From assembly GCA_030747075.1 (NCBI GenBank), contig JASLLL010000021.1, positions 1 to 46,680 of the forward strand: a DNA stretch of 46,680 nucleotides. The letters are read 5' to 3'. Below are positions 1 to 7,863 of this stretch, piece by piece. How positions within the stretch are numbered: the stretch's first letter is position 1; each line of letters begins with the position of its first letter. The DNA comes from Gemmatimonadota bacterium. Lineage in GTDB: Bacteria > ARS69. The translations under genes were made by a program, and so were the position numbers. A model generated the notes under the pieces. That model did not search any database. It saw nothing but the letters and a program-made list of their open reading frames with translations, and was not told where the DNA came from.

Positions 1-165
1 GCAGCGGGTATATCGCCAACCCGTTGAGTCAGCGTGAGATGCACAATCTCGGTGCGGGCAGGCATTGGGTCGAATCGCTTCCATGCCCGAATACCCTGCA
101 CGAATCGGGCCAACAACAATCTTCAGAACACAACCGAAGCCTCACACGCCCCGCTGCATACAGCG

Positions 166-2517
166 TCAGTCTGCCAGCGAATCCAGCATCCGCCGCGTCC
201 GCGCGAGCCGCTCCTTCCGGTCCCGGACAAACCCCTCGATCCCCGCAAAGATGTCCTCTGGCGACAGGTGCGCCTCGGCCATCACTTCGTCCACGGACCC
301 CCCCGTGCGCCACCGGTCGTCCCGGTCCGAGGACATGGCGTACTCGTGGGCCACAGGATTCTTCACCCAGTCGTACATGAGTCGGCGAGAACGGTTCGTG
401 ACAAAGGTTATGTCCAACTGCGCCTCCGGCGGGAGAATGCTGTTTCGATACTCCTCTGGCTGCCGCGCAAAGAGCTGGGGGCTGACCGCCGCGACGATCC
501 GCGCGTTCAGCCCGGCCCGATCGATCTCGGGAAGAACCTTCAGCAGATTGGCGGTACTCATGGTTCCCTGGACGAGCACCGTCCCGCCCTTTGGCTTTCC
601 TTCCTCCCAGTCCCGAATGAGGTACGCCCCGCGAGCGGCCTCAAGGTGCGACGCCATACCCAGCGCCTCGCGGTCAGGAATCTCCACCGGCGGACGGGTG
701 AGGTGCAGCGCCACGATCGGATAGTCCATGGCGAACGCCGCACCAAGCATAACCGGGACTTCGTTGTACTCCCACGGATGCAGATTCACCACGCGCCCCT
801 CCGGGAAGAGGTCGGTCACCCCCGGCGCGAAAACGCCGAAGTGCGTCCGGGAGTCTTCCGCGGTCTCCGGCCCGGAGTGGCCTGCGACCCAGAGCACCTT
901 GCCCACCCGAATGTCGGAGTCCTGCGAGATCTGGCTGAAGAGCCGCATGGGGCCGTACTTCAGGTAGCTGAACGAGCCGTAGGTGGAGCAGGCCGAGTAG
1001 AACCCGTTGAACTTCTCAAGCGGCGAGATGGAGAGATTGGTGCACGCCAGCCCGGTGCAGATTCCGGCGTTCGCGAACTCCGTGATCTCCTGGGGGAGCA
1101 GCGCCCCCTCGGGGTTCTCGCTTCTCTCGTACCAGCCCCAGCCTTCCTCCCCGCCGAAGCCCTTGGCGAAACCGGAGATGTTGGTGGAGTCCGCAAGATC
1201 CGCGGACATCGCCAGGAAAAGCGGCCGCCCGTAGTCCTTGCGGCCCAGCGTGTTCACGAACGCACCCCATGTCGCCAGCGCGGCCCGGTTGGGCTTCTTC
1301 TCTCCCGGTTTGGCCCACATTTCCTCCGGGTAGTTGCGATAGTCCCAGAAGCGGGCGTCCTCGAAAGGAGTCCGCTCCGGATTCACCTGCACACCGGGAA
1401 CCGAATCCGGGACCATCCCCCCGATCTCCACAAGTCGGTCCGCAATATAGTCCAGAAGTTCAGGATCCTTCTCGAAGAGGCTGAGCACGCGCTGGAGATT
1501 GGCGGCGTACTGCTCCCGCTGAGCCTTGGGATCTTCCGGCGCACGCTGGTCCGTCCCCTCGAAGTCGATGCCGTACTTCTCCGTGAACTCCTTGCGAATC
1601 GTCCAGAAGGTCTCGGAGTTCATCTTGTGCGGAGCCCCGTGCGAACTGGCCCCGGTGACCATGTACCCGCGCCCCTTGATCGTCTTCATGTAGGCGCAGG
1701 AGGGAACGCTGTCCGGATTCTCCGCCTCGATGGCACCCTGAAGCGCGCGCGTCACATCCGCCCATGCCGAGCCGTCTTCCGCAGCCGACACTCTCCAGCC
1801 GGAGGAGCCGAACCAGTCCTGCGGAGTCCCGTAGACGACCGAGGAGGCCGAGCGCGGATCGATTCCGTAATCGTTCCAGTCGACGACATACACAAGATTG
1901 TCCAGACCCAGCCCCCACGCACTGTTCTTCGTTTCGTGGATGGCTCCCGCGGTCAGACCGCCTTCTCCCTCGAACGCGAAAACGCGAACTCCGCCCGCGC
2001 CCGCACGCTTGAGCGCCATGGCCTGCCCGGCAGCCGCCGGCGAACCGTGCCCTGACGGGCCCGTGTTGTACTTGAGGAAGAGCGTCTTGCCTTCCATCTC
2101 GGCGTGTCCGGCGAGCCCCCCGTTGCATCGGAAGTCCAGCAGGTCCTCCCAGCGGAGCATCCGCCGGTCCGCATCCGTCACGAGGTACTTCTCATCTCCG
2201 GTCTGGTCGTACTTCAAGCGAAGCGCATGGTTCAACACGGTCAGCACCGCATAGACCAGTGGCACCGTGTGTCCCGCCACGAGCACAACGCGGTCTCCGT
2301 AAGGCTTTTCCGGATTGCGAATGTCCCAGCGCATGAACCCGCCCAGAAGAGTGGCCACCATGGCGTGGACCTTGGACCGGCTTCCGCCCGGGTGGCCGCT
2401 CTGCCGGTAGTTCAGCATCAGGTCGATCAGGGAGTCGACCATGTCCTTGGTCTTCTCCCAGTGCGGGAAATGCCCTTCCAGTTCGGTGAAGCGCGTCTTC
2501 GGGTCTGTCGATTCCAT
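166..2517 (-). CDS. Transketolase-like thiamine diphosphate enzyme
   Basis: A cytosolic ThDP enzyme of about 783 residues with transketolase architecture. Near the N-terminus SGHPGG (His42) matches the transketolase GHPG motif, followed by a GHTVPLVY segment and GPSGHGSPAAAGQA. The diphosphate/Mg site is GEGG at about residue 183, closed by an Asn near 215 (DWND). In the pyrimidine half AGHSGPETAEDSRTHFG resembles the conserved His-containing loop of transketolases. The family moves two-carbon ketol units between sugar phosphates; the exact substrate here is not proven, since the protein is longer than typical transketolase (about 660) and diverged. I chose the ATG at 2517 because the upstream gene ends at 2523; an in-frame extension to 2613 would overlap it. 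It is the last gene of a minus-strand run (mrfA-mrfB-RluA-this). A pyruvate dehydrogenase E1-like role is a less likely alternative. Confidence 0.85.
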   Translation of the reverse strand: MESTDPKTRFTELEGHFPHWEKTKDMVDSLIDLMLNYRQSGHPGGSRSKVHAMVATLLGGFMRWDIRNPEKPYGDRVVLVAGHTVPLVYAVLTVLNHALRLKYDQTGDEKYLVTDADRRMLRWEDLLDFRCNGGLAGHAEMEGKTLFLKYNTGPSGHGSPAAAGQAMALKRAGAGGVRVFAFEGEGGLTAGAIHETKNSAWGLGLDNLVYVVDWNDYGIDPRSASSVVYGTPQDWFGSSGWRVSAAEDGSAWADVTRALQGAIEAENPDSVPSCAYMKTIKGRGYMVTGASSHGAPHKMNSETFWTIRKEFTEKYGIDFEGTDQRAPEDPKAQREQYAANLQRVLSLFEKDPELLDYIADRLVEIGGMVPDSVPGVQVNPERTPFEDARFWDYRNYPEEMWAKPGEKKPNRAALATWGAFVNTLGRKDYGRPLFLAMSADLADSTNISGFAKGFGGEEGWGWYERSENPEGALLPQEITEFANAGICTGLACTNLSISPLEKFNGFYSACSTYGSFSYLKYGPMRLFSQISQDSDIRVGKVLWVAGHSGPETAEDSRTHFGVFAPGVTDLFPEGRVVNLHPWEYNEVPVMLGAAFAMDYPIVALHLTRPPVEIPDREALGMASHLEAARGAYLIRDWEEGKPKGGTVLVQGTMSTANLLKVLPEIDRAGLNARIVAAVSPQLFARQPEEYRNSILPPEAQLDITFVTNRSRRLMYDWVKNPVAHEYAMSSDRDDRWRTGGSVDEVMAEAHLSPEDIFAGIEGFVRDRKERLARTRRMLDSLAD

Positions 2518-2522
2518 GGTCT

Positions 2523-3503
2523 TCACAATCCGCTTTCCTTTGCGTGCCGGGAGGCGCGGCCCCCCTCGGTCGATGACTTTCCCGCGCCACCGGCCGGGAC
2601 TTTGTCGTTCCACGGGAGTACTCCGTACCAGAATACCCGGAATCGGTCAGGAATCGAGGCCTGAACGCACAGCATTCCCCGCCCGGATGGATGCGCCACC
2701 CGGACGCGGGCGCAGTGAAGAAGGTGGGAGGCCGGATGGGGCACGCCGTCCGGAGGGCCATAGAGCCGGTCGCCCGCGACCGGATGCCCCAGATGGGCCG
2801 CATGGACACGAATCTGATGCGTCCGGCCGGATTCGGGAACCACGCGCACCAGCGTCCGAACCGGCCCTTCGGGCGGCTCCGAGTACCCCAGCGGCACGAA
2901 GTGCGTCCGCGCAGGTTGCCCGGAGGCGTCCACCATCCGCCGGGAAGTGCGCCCGCCATCCGCCCTCGCGACCCGGGCGTCCACCTGCACTTCTGCGCCG
3001 AGACGCCCTTCGAGGAGCGCCGCGTAGGTCTTCGCCACGCGTCGCTTGCGAAACTCGCGCTCCAGATGCCGCGCCGCATCCGCGGACTTCGCCAGGACCA
3101 CCACCCCGGAGGTGTCCCGGTCCAGACGATGCGCCGGGCGCAGATCCGCGCCCCACCGCTCCCGAAGAATGGCGATCAGCGTGTTGGAGATATACGCCCC
3201 GCCCGCGTGCACCGGCAGATTCCCCGGCTTGTCGACCACCAGCACCTCTTCGTCCTCGTGCAGGACGGCGATGCGCCGGTCTACCTCCGGCTCTTCGTGC
3301 TCAAAGGAGTAGGTCACGCGATCCCCCTTGCGCACCACCGTCTCCGCGGCCGCCGTGACTCCGTTGACCGCCAGCGCACCCCGGGCGATGCGCACGGCCC
3401 AGACCTCCCACGGGCGGTAACGAAACCGGTGGCAGAGGAACTCGCGAAGCGTCCAGCCGGAACGGTACGGGTCTACCTCGCAGGAGCGTGTGTACTCGCG
3501 CAA
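2523..3503 (-). CDS. RluA-family pseudouridine synthase
   Basis: Converts uridine to pseudouridine in rRNA or tRNA. The 326-residue protein has an N-terminal S4-like RNA-binding region (about residues 18-75), a conserved VVDKPGNLPVH segment near 95, and the catalytic motif HRLDRDTSG with the invariant Asp near 130-135. GRTHQIRVH and HPVAGDRLYG are the usual later family blocks. The start is most likely the TTG at 3503, which overlaps no upstream gene and follows GGGAG by a few bases; no ATG or GTG gives the full S4 region. It lies 1 base after mrfB and 5 bases before the transketolase gene, so it is probably co-transcribed. RluC/RluD-type versus RluA-type specificity cannot be told from the sequence alone. 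The last 30 or so residues are a low-complexity basic tail. Confidence 0.88.
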   Translation of the reverse strand: MREYTRSCEVDPYRSGWTLREFLCHRFRYRPWEVWAVRIARGALAVNGVTAAAETVVRKGDRVTYSFEHEEPEVDRRIAVLHEDEEVLVVDKPGNLPVHAGGAYISNTLIAILRERWGADLRPAHRLDRDTSGVVVLAKSADAARHLEREFRKRRVAKTYAALLEGRLGAEVQVDARVARADGGRTSRRMVDASGQPARTHFVPLGYSEPPEGPVRTLVRVVPESGRTHQIRVHAAHLGHPVAGDRLYGPPDGVPHPASHLLHCARVRVAHPSGRGMLCVQASIPDRFRVFWYGVLPWNDKVPAGGAGKSSTEGGRASRHAKESGL

Positions 3504-3504
3504 G

Positions 3505-4251
3505 TCACTCTCCCAGGAGGTTGGTGAGAAGCCGAAGTGTGGTCACCACATCCAGCCTCCCGTGGTGCAATACGGGGACGAGCAGTTCGGCGTCTCCCGT
3601 TCTCACATACTCGTGATAGACGGCCGGGATTTCATCTCCCGGGATGTCTCCGGCACGATGAAGCCCGGTGACATGGCGTTCCAGAGTCTGGAGACGGCAA
3701 TCCGGAAGTTCATCGCGATACCGACGACGCGCCGGGTGAAGAAGGTCCAGGTGGTTCATCTGTGCCGCAATGACATCCCCGACGCCGTGAAACCCCCCGC
3801 GCTCCCGAAGAAAGGGCGCGTCAAACGACTTCCCGTTGAAAGTCACCAGCACCCTGCGTTCCGCCAGCAATGCGCTCGCTGCACGAATGACCGCCCCCTC
3901 CCGGGCGTAGTCCGGGGCCAGCAACTGAAGCGTCACCGCACGCCCGTTCTCCACCAGCAACAGCCCCACCAGAAAGAGCGGATTCCCCCACAAGCCCGCC
4001 GTCTCCAGATCCAGTACGACCAGATCCTCCAGGGCACACCCCGCGGCTTCCGCGAGACCGTGGTCCATGCTCTCCGGCGGCCTCCTCGCGAAGTCCGCGA
4101 GCGCCCGACGCGCCCGGGCCTCGGCATCTTCGCCCGGCAAAAGCTCCGCCAGTTCCCGCCGAATGGCCGTCACTTCCACGCCACCCGCGGAGAGAGGTCC
4201 CGCCCCCGGGATATCCCGCAAGTCCCGCGCCGGAGCGGTCACGCCGGACAT
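3505..4251 (-). CDS. mrfB: RNase H-like/DEDD exonuclease, MrfB (YprB) family
   Basis: A 248-residue protein with the DnaQ/RNase H-like exonuclease fold of YprB. The first acidic pair is in VVLDLETAGLWG (about 78-89), a central FNGKSFDAPFLRER block follows near 138, and the last acidic region is HHGRLDVVTTLRLL near the C-terminus. In Bacillus subtilis MrfB acts with the helicase MrfA in mitomycin-lesion repair independently of UvrABC (known for the family). Here the start ATG at 4251 lies inside the 3' end of the helicase gene (13-base overlap), so the two are translationally coupled. That strengthens the assignment for both. No signal peptide or membrane segment; cytosolic. Catalytic activity is inferred from the acidic motifs. 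Confidence 0.82.
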   Translation of the reverse strand: MSGVTAPARDLRDIPGAGPLSAGGVEVTAIRRELAELLPGEDAEARARRALADFARRPPESMDHGLAEAAGCALEDLVVLDLETAGLWGNPLFLVGLLLVENGRAVTLQLLAPDYAREGAVIRAASALLAERRVLVTFNGKSFDAPFLRERGGFHGVGDVIAAQMNHLDLLHPARRRYRDELPDCRLQTLERHVTGLHRAGDIPGDEIPAVYHEYVRTGDAELLVPVLHHGRLDVVTTLRLLTNLLGE

Positions 4252-6677
4252 GACGCCTCAGCCCGCGCCACCAGTCCTTCGAGAATGAAGAGCGCGGCCT
4301 CCCGATCCGGAATGGGCCACGCACCGCCTGCTTCGGGATCCTGATGCTGCGCTGGCCGAAGAACCGGCAGCCCCACACACGAAGGGCACCCCCCGGAGCA
4401 CGGGCACTCCCGCACAAGCTCCAGGCAGGCGCGAAGCGCGCGAGCCGGATCCCGGAACGCGTGTTCCACGAACCCGAGCCCTCCGGGATAGCGGTCGTAC
4501 AGGAAGATGGTCGGCTGCCCCAGATTCCGGCTGTCCACAACGCCGCCAATGTCCGCCCGGTCGCACATGGCAAACAGGCCGATCACGCTGATCAGCAGGT
4601 TCCTCACGCCGACCAGCCCCTCCACCGGCTTCTTGCCCTTTCCCGTGACCTCCCGCCGCAAGTCCTCTCCCACGGTGATCCACGAAGAGGTGGTTTCCAT
4701 ATGCTGCTTTGGAAGATCCAGATTGCCGTACCCGATGGAGTCCGAGGAGAAGAACTTCACCTTCTTGAAGAAAGAGGTGAACCACGACACCGTCACATCT
4801 CCGAAGCCGAGCATCGCCCCGGCCCACTCTCCTGCTTCTCGTTCATTCCGGAGGAGTACGGTCTGCTCGATGACCGGCGTCGTGTAGTAGTCCACTTCCC
4901 GGCGCTCCACGAAGGCTGTCTTCCCGGTGAGGTCCAGTTCTCGAACGACAAAGGTCTCTCCATCGTGAAGGTAAACAGCCTCCGGGTAGAGCAGTTCCAG
5001 AGCCGAGATGGCATCCACATTCCCGATGACGCGCGCGTCTTCCGAAGCCGGACCCTCTTCCCGCACCACGGGCCGGAACGCGGAGCCGGCCTGCCCGGGC
5101 GGCGGCGCTTCCAGAATGGTGTAAGTGTCCGACGACATATGCCGAAGGCCCACATTCCGAGCCGGGAAGTCTGTGTTCGCCCAGTAACTGCGCCCGTCGA
5201 GGCGACGGGTTCTTCCCGCACCATCCAGTCCGCGCACAAGTTCTCCTGTGCGGGGGCCGAAGTGCTCTCCGTCTGAATCCGTCAGCGGAAGCTCAAACGC
5301 CGCGCATTCCAGATGCGCCGCCAGAATGTGCGGATTCTCAGGGTCGATGACCGCGCTCTCCGGCGATGACCCGAACAGATAGTCCGGGTTCCGCGCAAGA
5401 TACTGATCCACCGGATCGTTGTAGGCGACGAAGACGGTGAGCGCGTCCTCCTTCCCCCGACCCGCGCGACCCGACTGTTGCCAGAGCGATGCCACCGTCG
5501 AGGGGAAGCCCACGACAATCGATGCTTCCATCGTGCCGATGTCAATGCCCAGCTCCAGCGCATTCGTCGATGACACCCCGAGGAGTTTCCCGCTGAAGAG
5601 GTCCTTCTCGATCTCCCGCCGCTCCTCGGGAAGATACCCGCCACGATATGCGCGCACCGAGTCCACCAGTTCGGGCTTTCTGCGCTGGAGTGACTCCCGG
5701 GCATACCGGTGGATCAGTTCCGCAGTCACCCGTGCCCGCGAGAAACAGATGGTCTGCACGCGGTCCGCCACCAGCGAGGAAAAGAGATGTTGCGCCTCCA
5801 CATGGGAGCTGCGCCGGTCCATCTTCGCCGTGTCCAGGAAGGGCGGATTCCACACCACGAAACTCTTGCGCCCGCGCGGAGAACCGTCCTGATCCACCAG
5901 CGAAACCGGTTCTCCCACGAGTCGCCCGGCAAACTCCCCCGGGTTCGCAAGCGTGGCGGAACCCAACAGGAAGCGCGGGTCTGACCCGTGATGCCGGCAC
6001 ACGCGACGCAGGCGGCGGAGCACATTGGCCACATGGGATCCGAAGATCCCGCGATACGCATGAATCTCATCCACCACCACAAACCGAAGTCCGGACAGAA
6101 ACCGCGTCCACTTCAGGTGATAGGGGAGTATCCCCGAATGAAGCATGTCCGGATTCGTGAGCACGAGGTTGCCCGAATCCCGGAGCTTCCGGCGACCGTG
6201 CGCGGGAGTGTCTCCGTCGTAGGTGCCGGTGCGCAGGACTTCCGCCACGCCCGGGGACAACTCCGCAACGCGCAGAAGGCCGCGTAGTTGATCCTGCGCG
6301 AGGGCTTTGGTCGGATAGAGGAAGAGCGCCGTGGAGTCTGGATCCGCAAGCAACGACTCCAGAACCGGCAGCGTGTAGCAGAGCGTCTTCCCGGAGGCCG
6401 TGGAAGTGACCACCGCCACATTTCGGCCCGCACGCGCTTCCTCCAGCGCATGAACCTGATGGCTGTAGAGCTGCTCTACCCCCAGCCCTTGAAGTGCCTT
6501 TTCCAGCGGCTCCGGGAGTGGGTGGCCCGGCCGGGCGAAGCACGCCTCTCGCGGGGGGATCTCTTCCACATGGGCGATCTGTCCGTCGTAATCCCTGGAT
6601 GCTTCCAGCTTGTGAAGACAACGCGCGACATCCACCGGCACCCCCCCTTCGCCCGAGACCGGCACAGTACTAGACAT
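4239..6677 (-). CDS. mrfA: DEAD/DEAH-box helicase with DUF1998 C-terminus, MrfA (YprA) family
   Basis: A superfamily 2 helicase of about 812 residues. Visible motifs are a Q-like YSHQVHALE segment, Walker A TSTASGKT, Walker B/DEIH in VVDEIHAYRG, motif III GSATLANP, and motif VI QQSGRAGRG. The C-terminal DUF1998-type domain contains YDRYPGGLGFVEHAF and a cysteine cluster CPCSGGCPSC, the zinc-binding signature of the MrfA family. Family members unwind DNA 3' to 5' and partner the exonuclease MrfB, encoded next with a 13-base overlap. I place the start at the ATG at 6677; the longer in-frame reading from 6887 runs back through the divergent SGNH gene and has low-complexity sequence without family features. 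The gene is divergent from the SGNH gene, with about 90 bases between the starts. Confidence 0.88.
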   Translation of the reverse strand: MSSTVPVSGEGGVPVDVARCLHKLEASRDYDGQIAHVEEIPPREACFARPGHPLPEPLEKALQGLGVEQLYSHQVHALEEARAGRNVAVVTSTASGKTLCYTLPVLESLLADPDSTALFLYPTKALAQDQLRGLLRVAELSPGVAEVLRTGTYDGDTPAHGRRKLRDSGNLVLTNPDMLHSGILPYHLKWTRFLSGLRFVVVDEIHAYRGIFGSHVANVLRRLRRVCRHHGSDPRFLLGSATLANPGEFAGRLVGEPVSLVDQDGSPRGRKSFVVWNPPFLDTAKMDRRSSHVEAQHLFSSLVADRVQTICFSRARVTAELIHRYARESLQRRKPELVDSVRAYRGGYLPEERREIEKDLFSGKLLGVSSTNALELGIDIGTMEASIVVGFPSTVASLWQQSGRAGRGKEDALTVFVAYNDPVDQYLARNPDYLFGSSPESAVIDPENPHILAAHLECAAFELPLTDSDGEHFGPRTGELVRGLDGAGRTRRLDGRSYWANTDFPARNVGLRHMSSDTYTILEAPPPGQAGSAFRPVVREEGPASEDARVIGNVDAISALELLYPEAVYLHDGETFVVRELDLTGKTAFVERREVDYYTTPVIEQTVLLRNEREAGEWAGAMLGFGDVTVSWFTSFFKKVKFFSSDSIGYGNLDLPKQHMETTSSWITVGEDLRREVTGKGKKPVEGLVGVRNLLISVIGLFAMCDRADIGGVVDSRNLGQPTIFLYDRYPGGLGFVEHAFRDPARALRACLELVRECPCSGGCPSCVGLPVLRPAQHQDPEAGGAWPIPDREAALFILEGLVARAEASCPA

Positions 6678-6768
6678 CTGGCCAGCGGTCAAGTGCGCCC
6701 CCCGGCGGACCGAGTGCAGTATATTACAAGTAGGACGGCAGCCCCCCGAATACGCCGGGAGACCGCTC
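6678..6768. promoter_or_regulatory. Divergent promoter region between mrfA and SGNH gene
   Basis: The 91-base gap between two divergent starts holds one short AT-rich patch in otherwise GC-rich DNA at about 6717-6730. On the plus strand it reads TATATT (6720-6725) and on the minus strand TATACT (6718-6723), each a fair -10 hexamer. No convincing -35 is visible for either, so this is a location guess. Confidence 0.3.
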
Positions 6769-7863
6769 ATGCCGCGCTTCAGACAGAGAGGACGCGCAGT
6801 GGCCGGCGCGCTGGTGACGGTAAGTGTCTCGGTCGTTCTGTCGTTTGTCGTGGCCGAGACCGCCTTTCGCGCGGTCGGAGTCGGCAAATCGCCCGAACCG
6901 AGCGCCTCCGCCGGACGGCCGGCCCCGGGAGCACCGACGAGGGCCGGATTCCTGCGGTGCCAACGCGACTCCCTGGTCGGCTGGATCTTCCCGCCTTTCG
7001 CGGAGGGCCGATTCCCCAGCGACCATCACCCGACCCCCGTTCGCTCCGATGCTCTCGGCCTGCGAAACTCCACTTCCGTCGCCGATGACGGGGGTGATGT
7101 CATTCGCGTGCTCTTTCTCGGCGATTCCTACGCATTCGGATGGGGGGTGGCGGAAGAGGAAGTGTTCGGCCGCCGCGTGGGAGAAATCCTCCGAACGCGC
7201 CATCCCGGCATCCCGATCCGAACCGTGAATGCCGGCATTCCCGGATACAGCGTCTTTCAGCAGAACGCGCTCCTGGACCGAATCCTCCAGGACGCATCCA
7301 TCGGCGTGGTGGTCTCTTCGTTCAGTCTCGCGAACGATCCGGTCGATGAGTTGCGCATTCGCCGGTTCGCCCCCGACCGCCTCGACGAGTATCGCCCGAC
7401 CATCCTCGATCCGAATGCGTTGCTTCCGAAACTCATCGCGCGAAGCCGGGTTCTGAGCTGGGCCGCAGGGCGAACACGACCGCTTCAGTTCCATGTCGCC
7501 AACGGGAGCGGGGACGCCATTCGCGCCGCCTGCTCGTCACGGGAGAATCTCGCCGCGCGGTGCGCCCGGGAGAACATCCCGCTTCTGCTGGTCACGATTC
7601 CCCGGAGAACCGAAGTGGTGGGCAACGCAGTCATGCACCGCCTGAGCGCGCTGACCACGCGGCACTGCCGCGGCCGGCTCCGCAGACTCACGCCCGCGGA
7701 GGGGGTGCGGGTCGTCGATGTGACGGGAGCGCTGAGCAGGGTTCCGCGCCCGGAAGAGGCGTATCTGGCGAACGACCGGCACTGGACGGCCTTGGGGCAT
7801 CAGACGGTCGCGGAGGCGGTGGCGCGCGAGATCCCGCCAGAGTGGATCCGTCAGGGCCGGTGA
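6769..7863 (+). CDS. Membrane-anchored SGNH/GDSL-like hydrolase
   Basis: A 364-residue protein with an N-terminal hydrophobic segment (about 11-30, signal anchor) and an SGNH hydrolase domain outside the membrane. Block I is LFLGDSYAFGWG with nucleophile Ser120. The Gly block is NAGIPGYS (about 154-161), the Asn block is SFSLAND (about 184-190), and the closing block is NDRHWTALGH with His338. The DxHWxxxGH form of the last block is typical of SGNH proteins that act as O-acetyl esterases or transferases on surface glycans (AlgX/DltD-like). The actual substrate is unknown. The gene is divergent from mrfA and its 3' end overlaps the convergent LVIVD gene by 13 bases. A second SGNH protein is encoded at 15960-17156, so two members occur within 10 kb. 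Confidence 0.75.
   Translation: MPRFRQRGRAVAGALVTVSVSVVLSFVVAETAFRAVGVGKSPEPSASAGRPAPGAPTRAGFLRCQRDSLVGWIFPPFAEGRFPSDHHPTPVRSDALGLRNSTSVADDGGDVIRVLFLGDSYAFGWGVAEEEVFGRRVGEILRTRHPGIPIRTVNAGIPGYSVFQQNALLDRILQDASIGVVVSSFSLANDPVDELRIRRFAPDRLDEYRPTILDPNALLPKLIARSRVLSWAAGRTRPLQFHVANGSGDAIRAACSSRENLAARCARENIPLLLVTIPRRTEVVGNAVMHRLSALTTRHCRGRLRRLTPAEGVRVVDVTGALSRVPRPEEAYLANDRHWTALGHQTVAEAVAREIPPEWIRQGR

Noticed and set aside
1-165. Possible small gene or terminator at the left edge
   Set aside because: Short frames lack a start context, and no hairpin with a T-run was seen after the transketolase-like stop.
34-2055. 673-residue open frame on the plus strand
   Set aside because: It is antisense to the transketolase-like gene; its translation is Arg/Pro/His-rich with no family motif, as expected for the reverse of GC-rich coding DNA.
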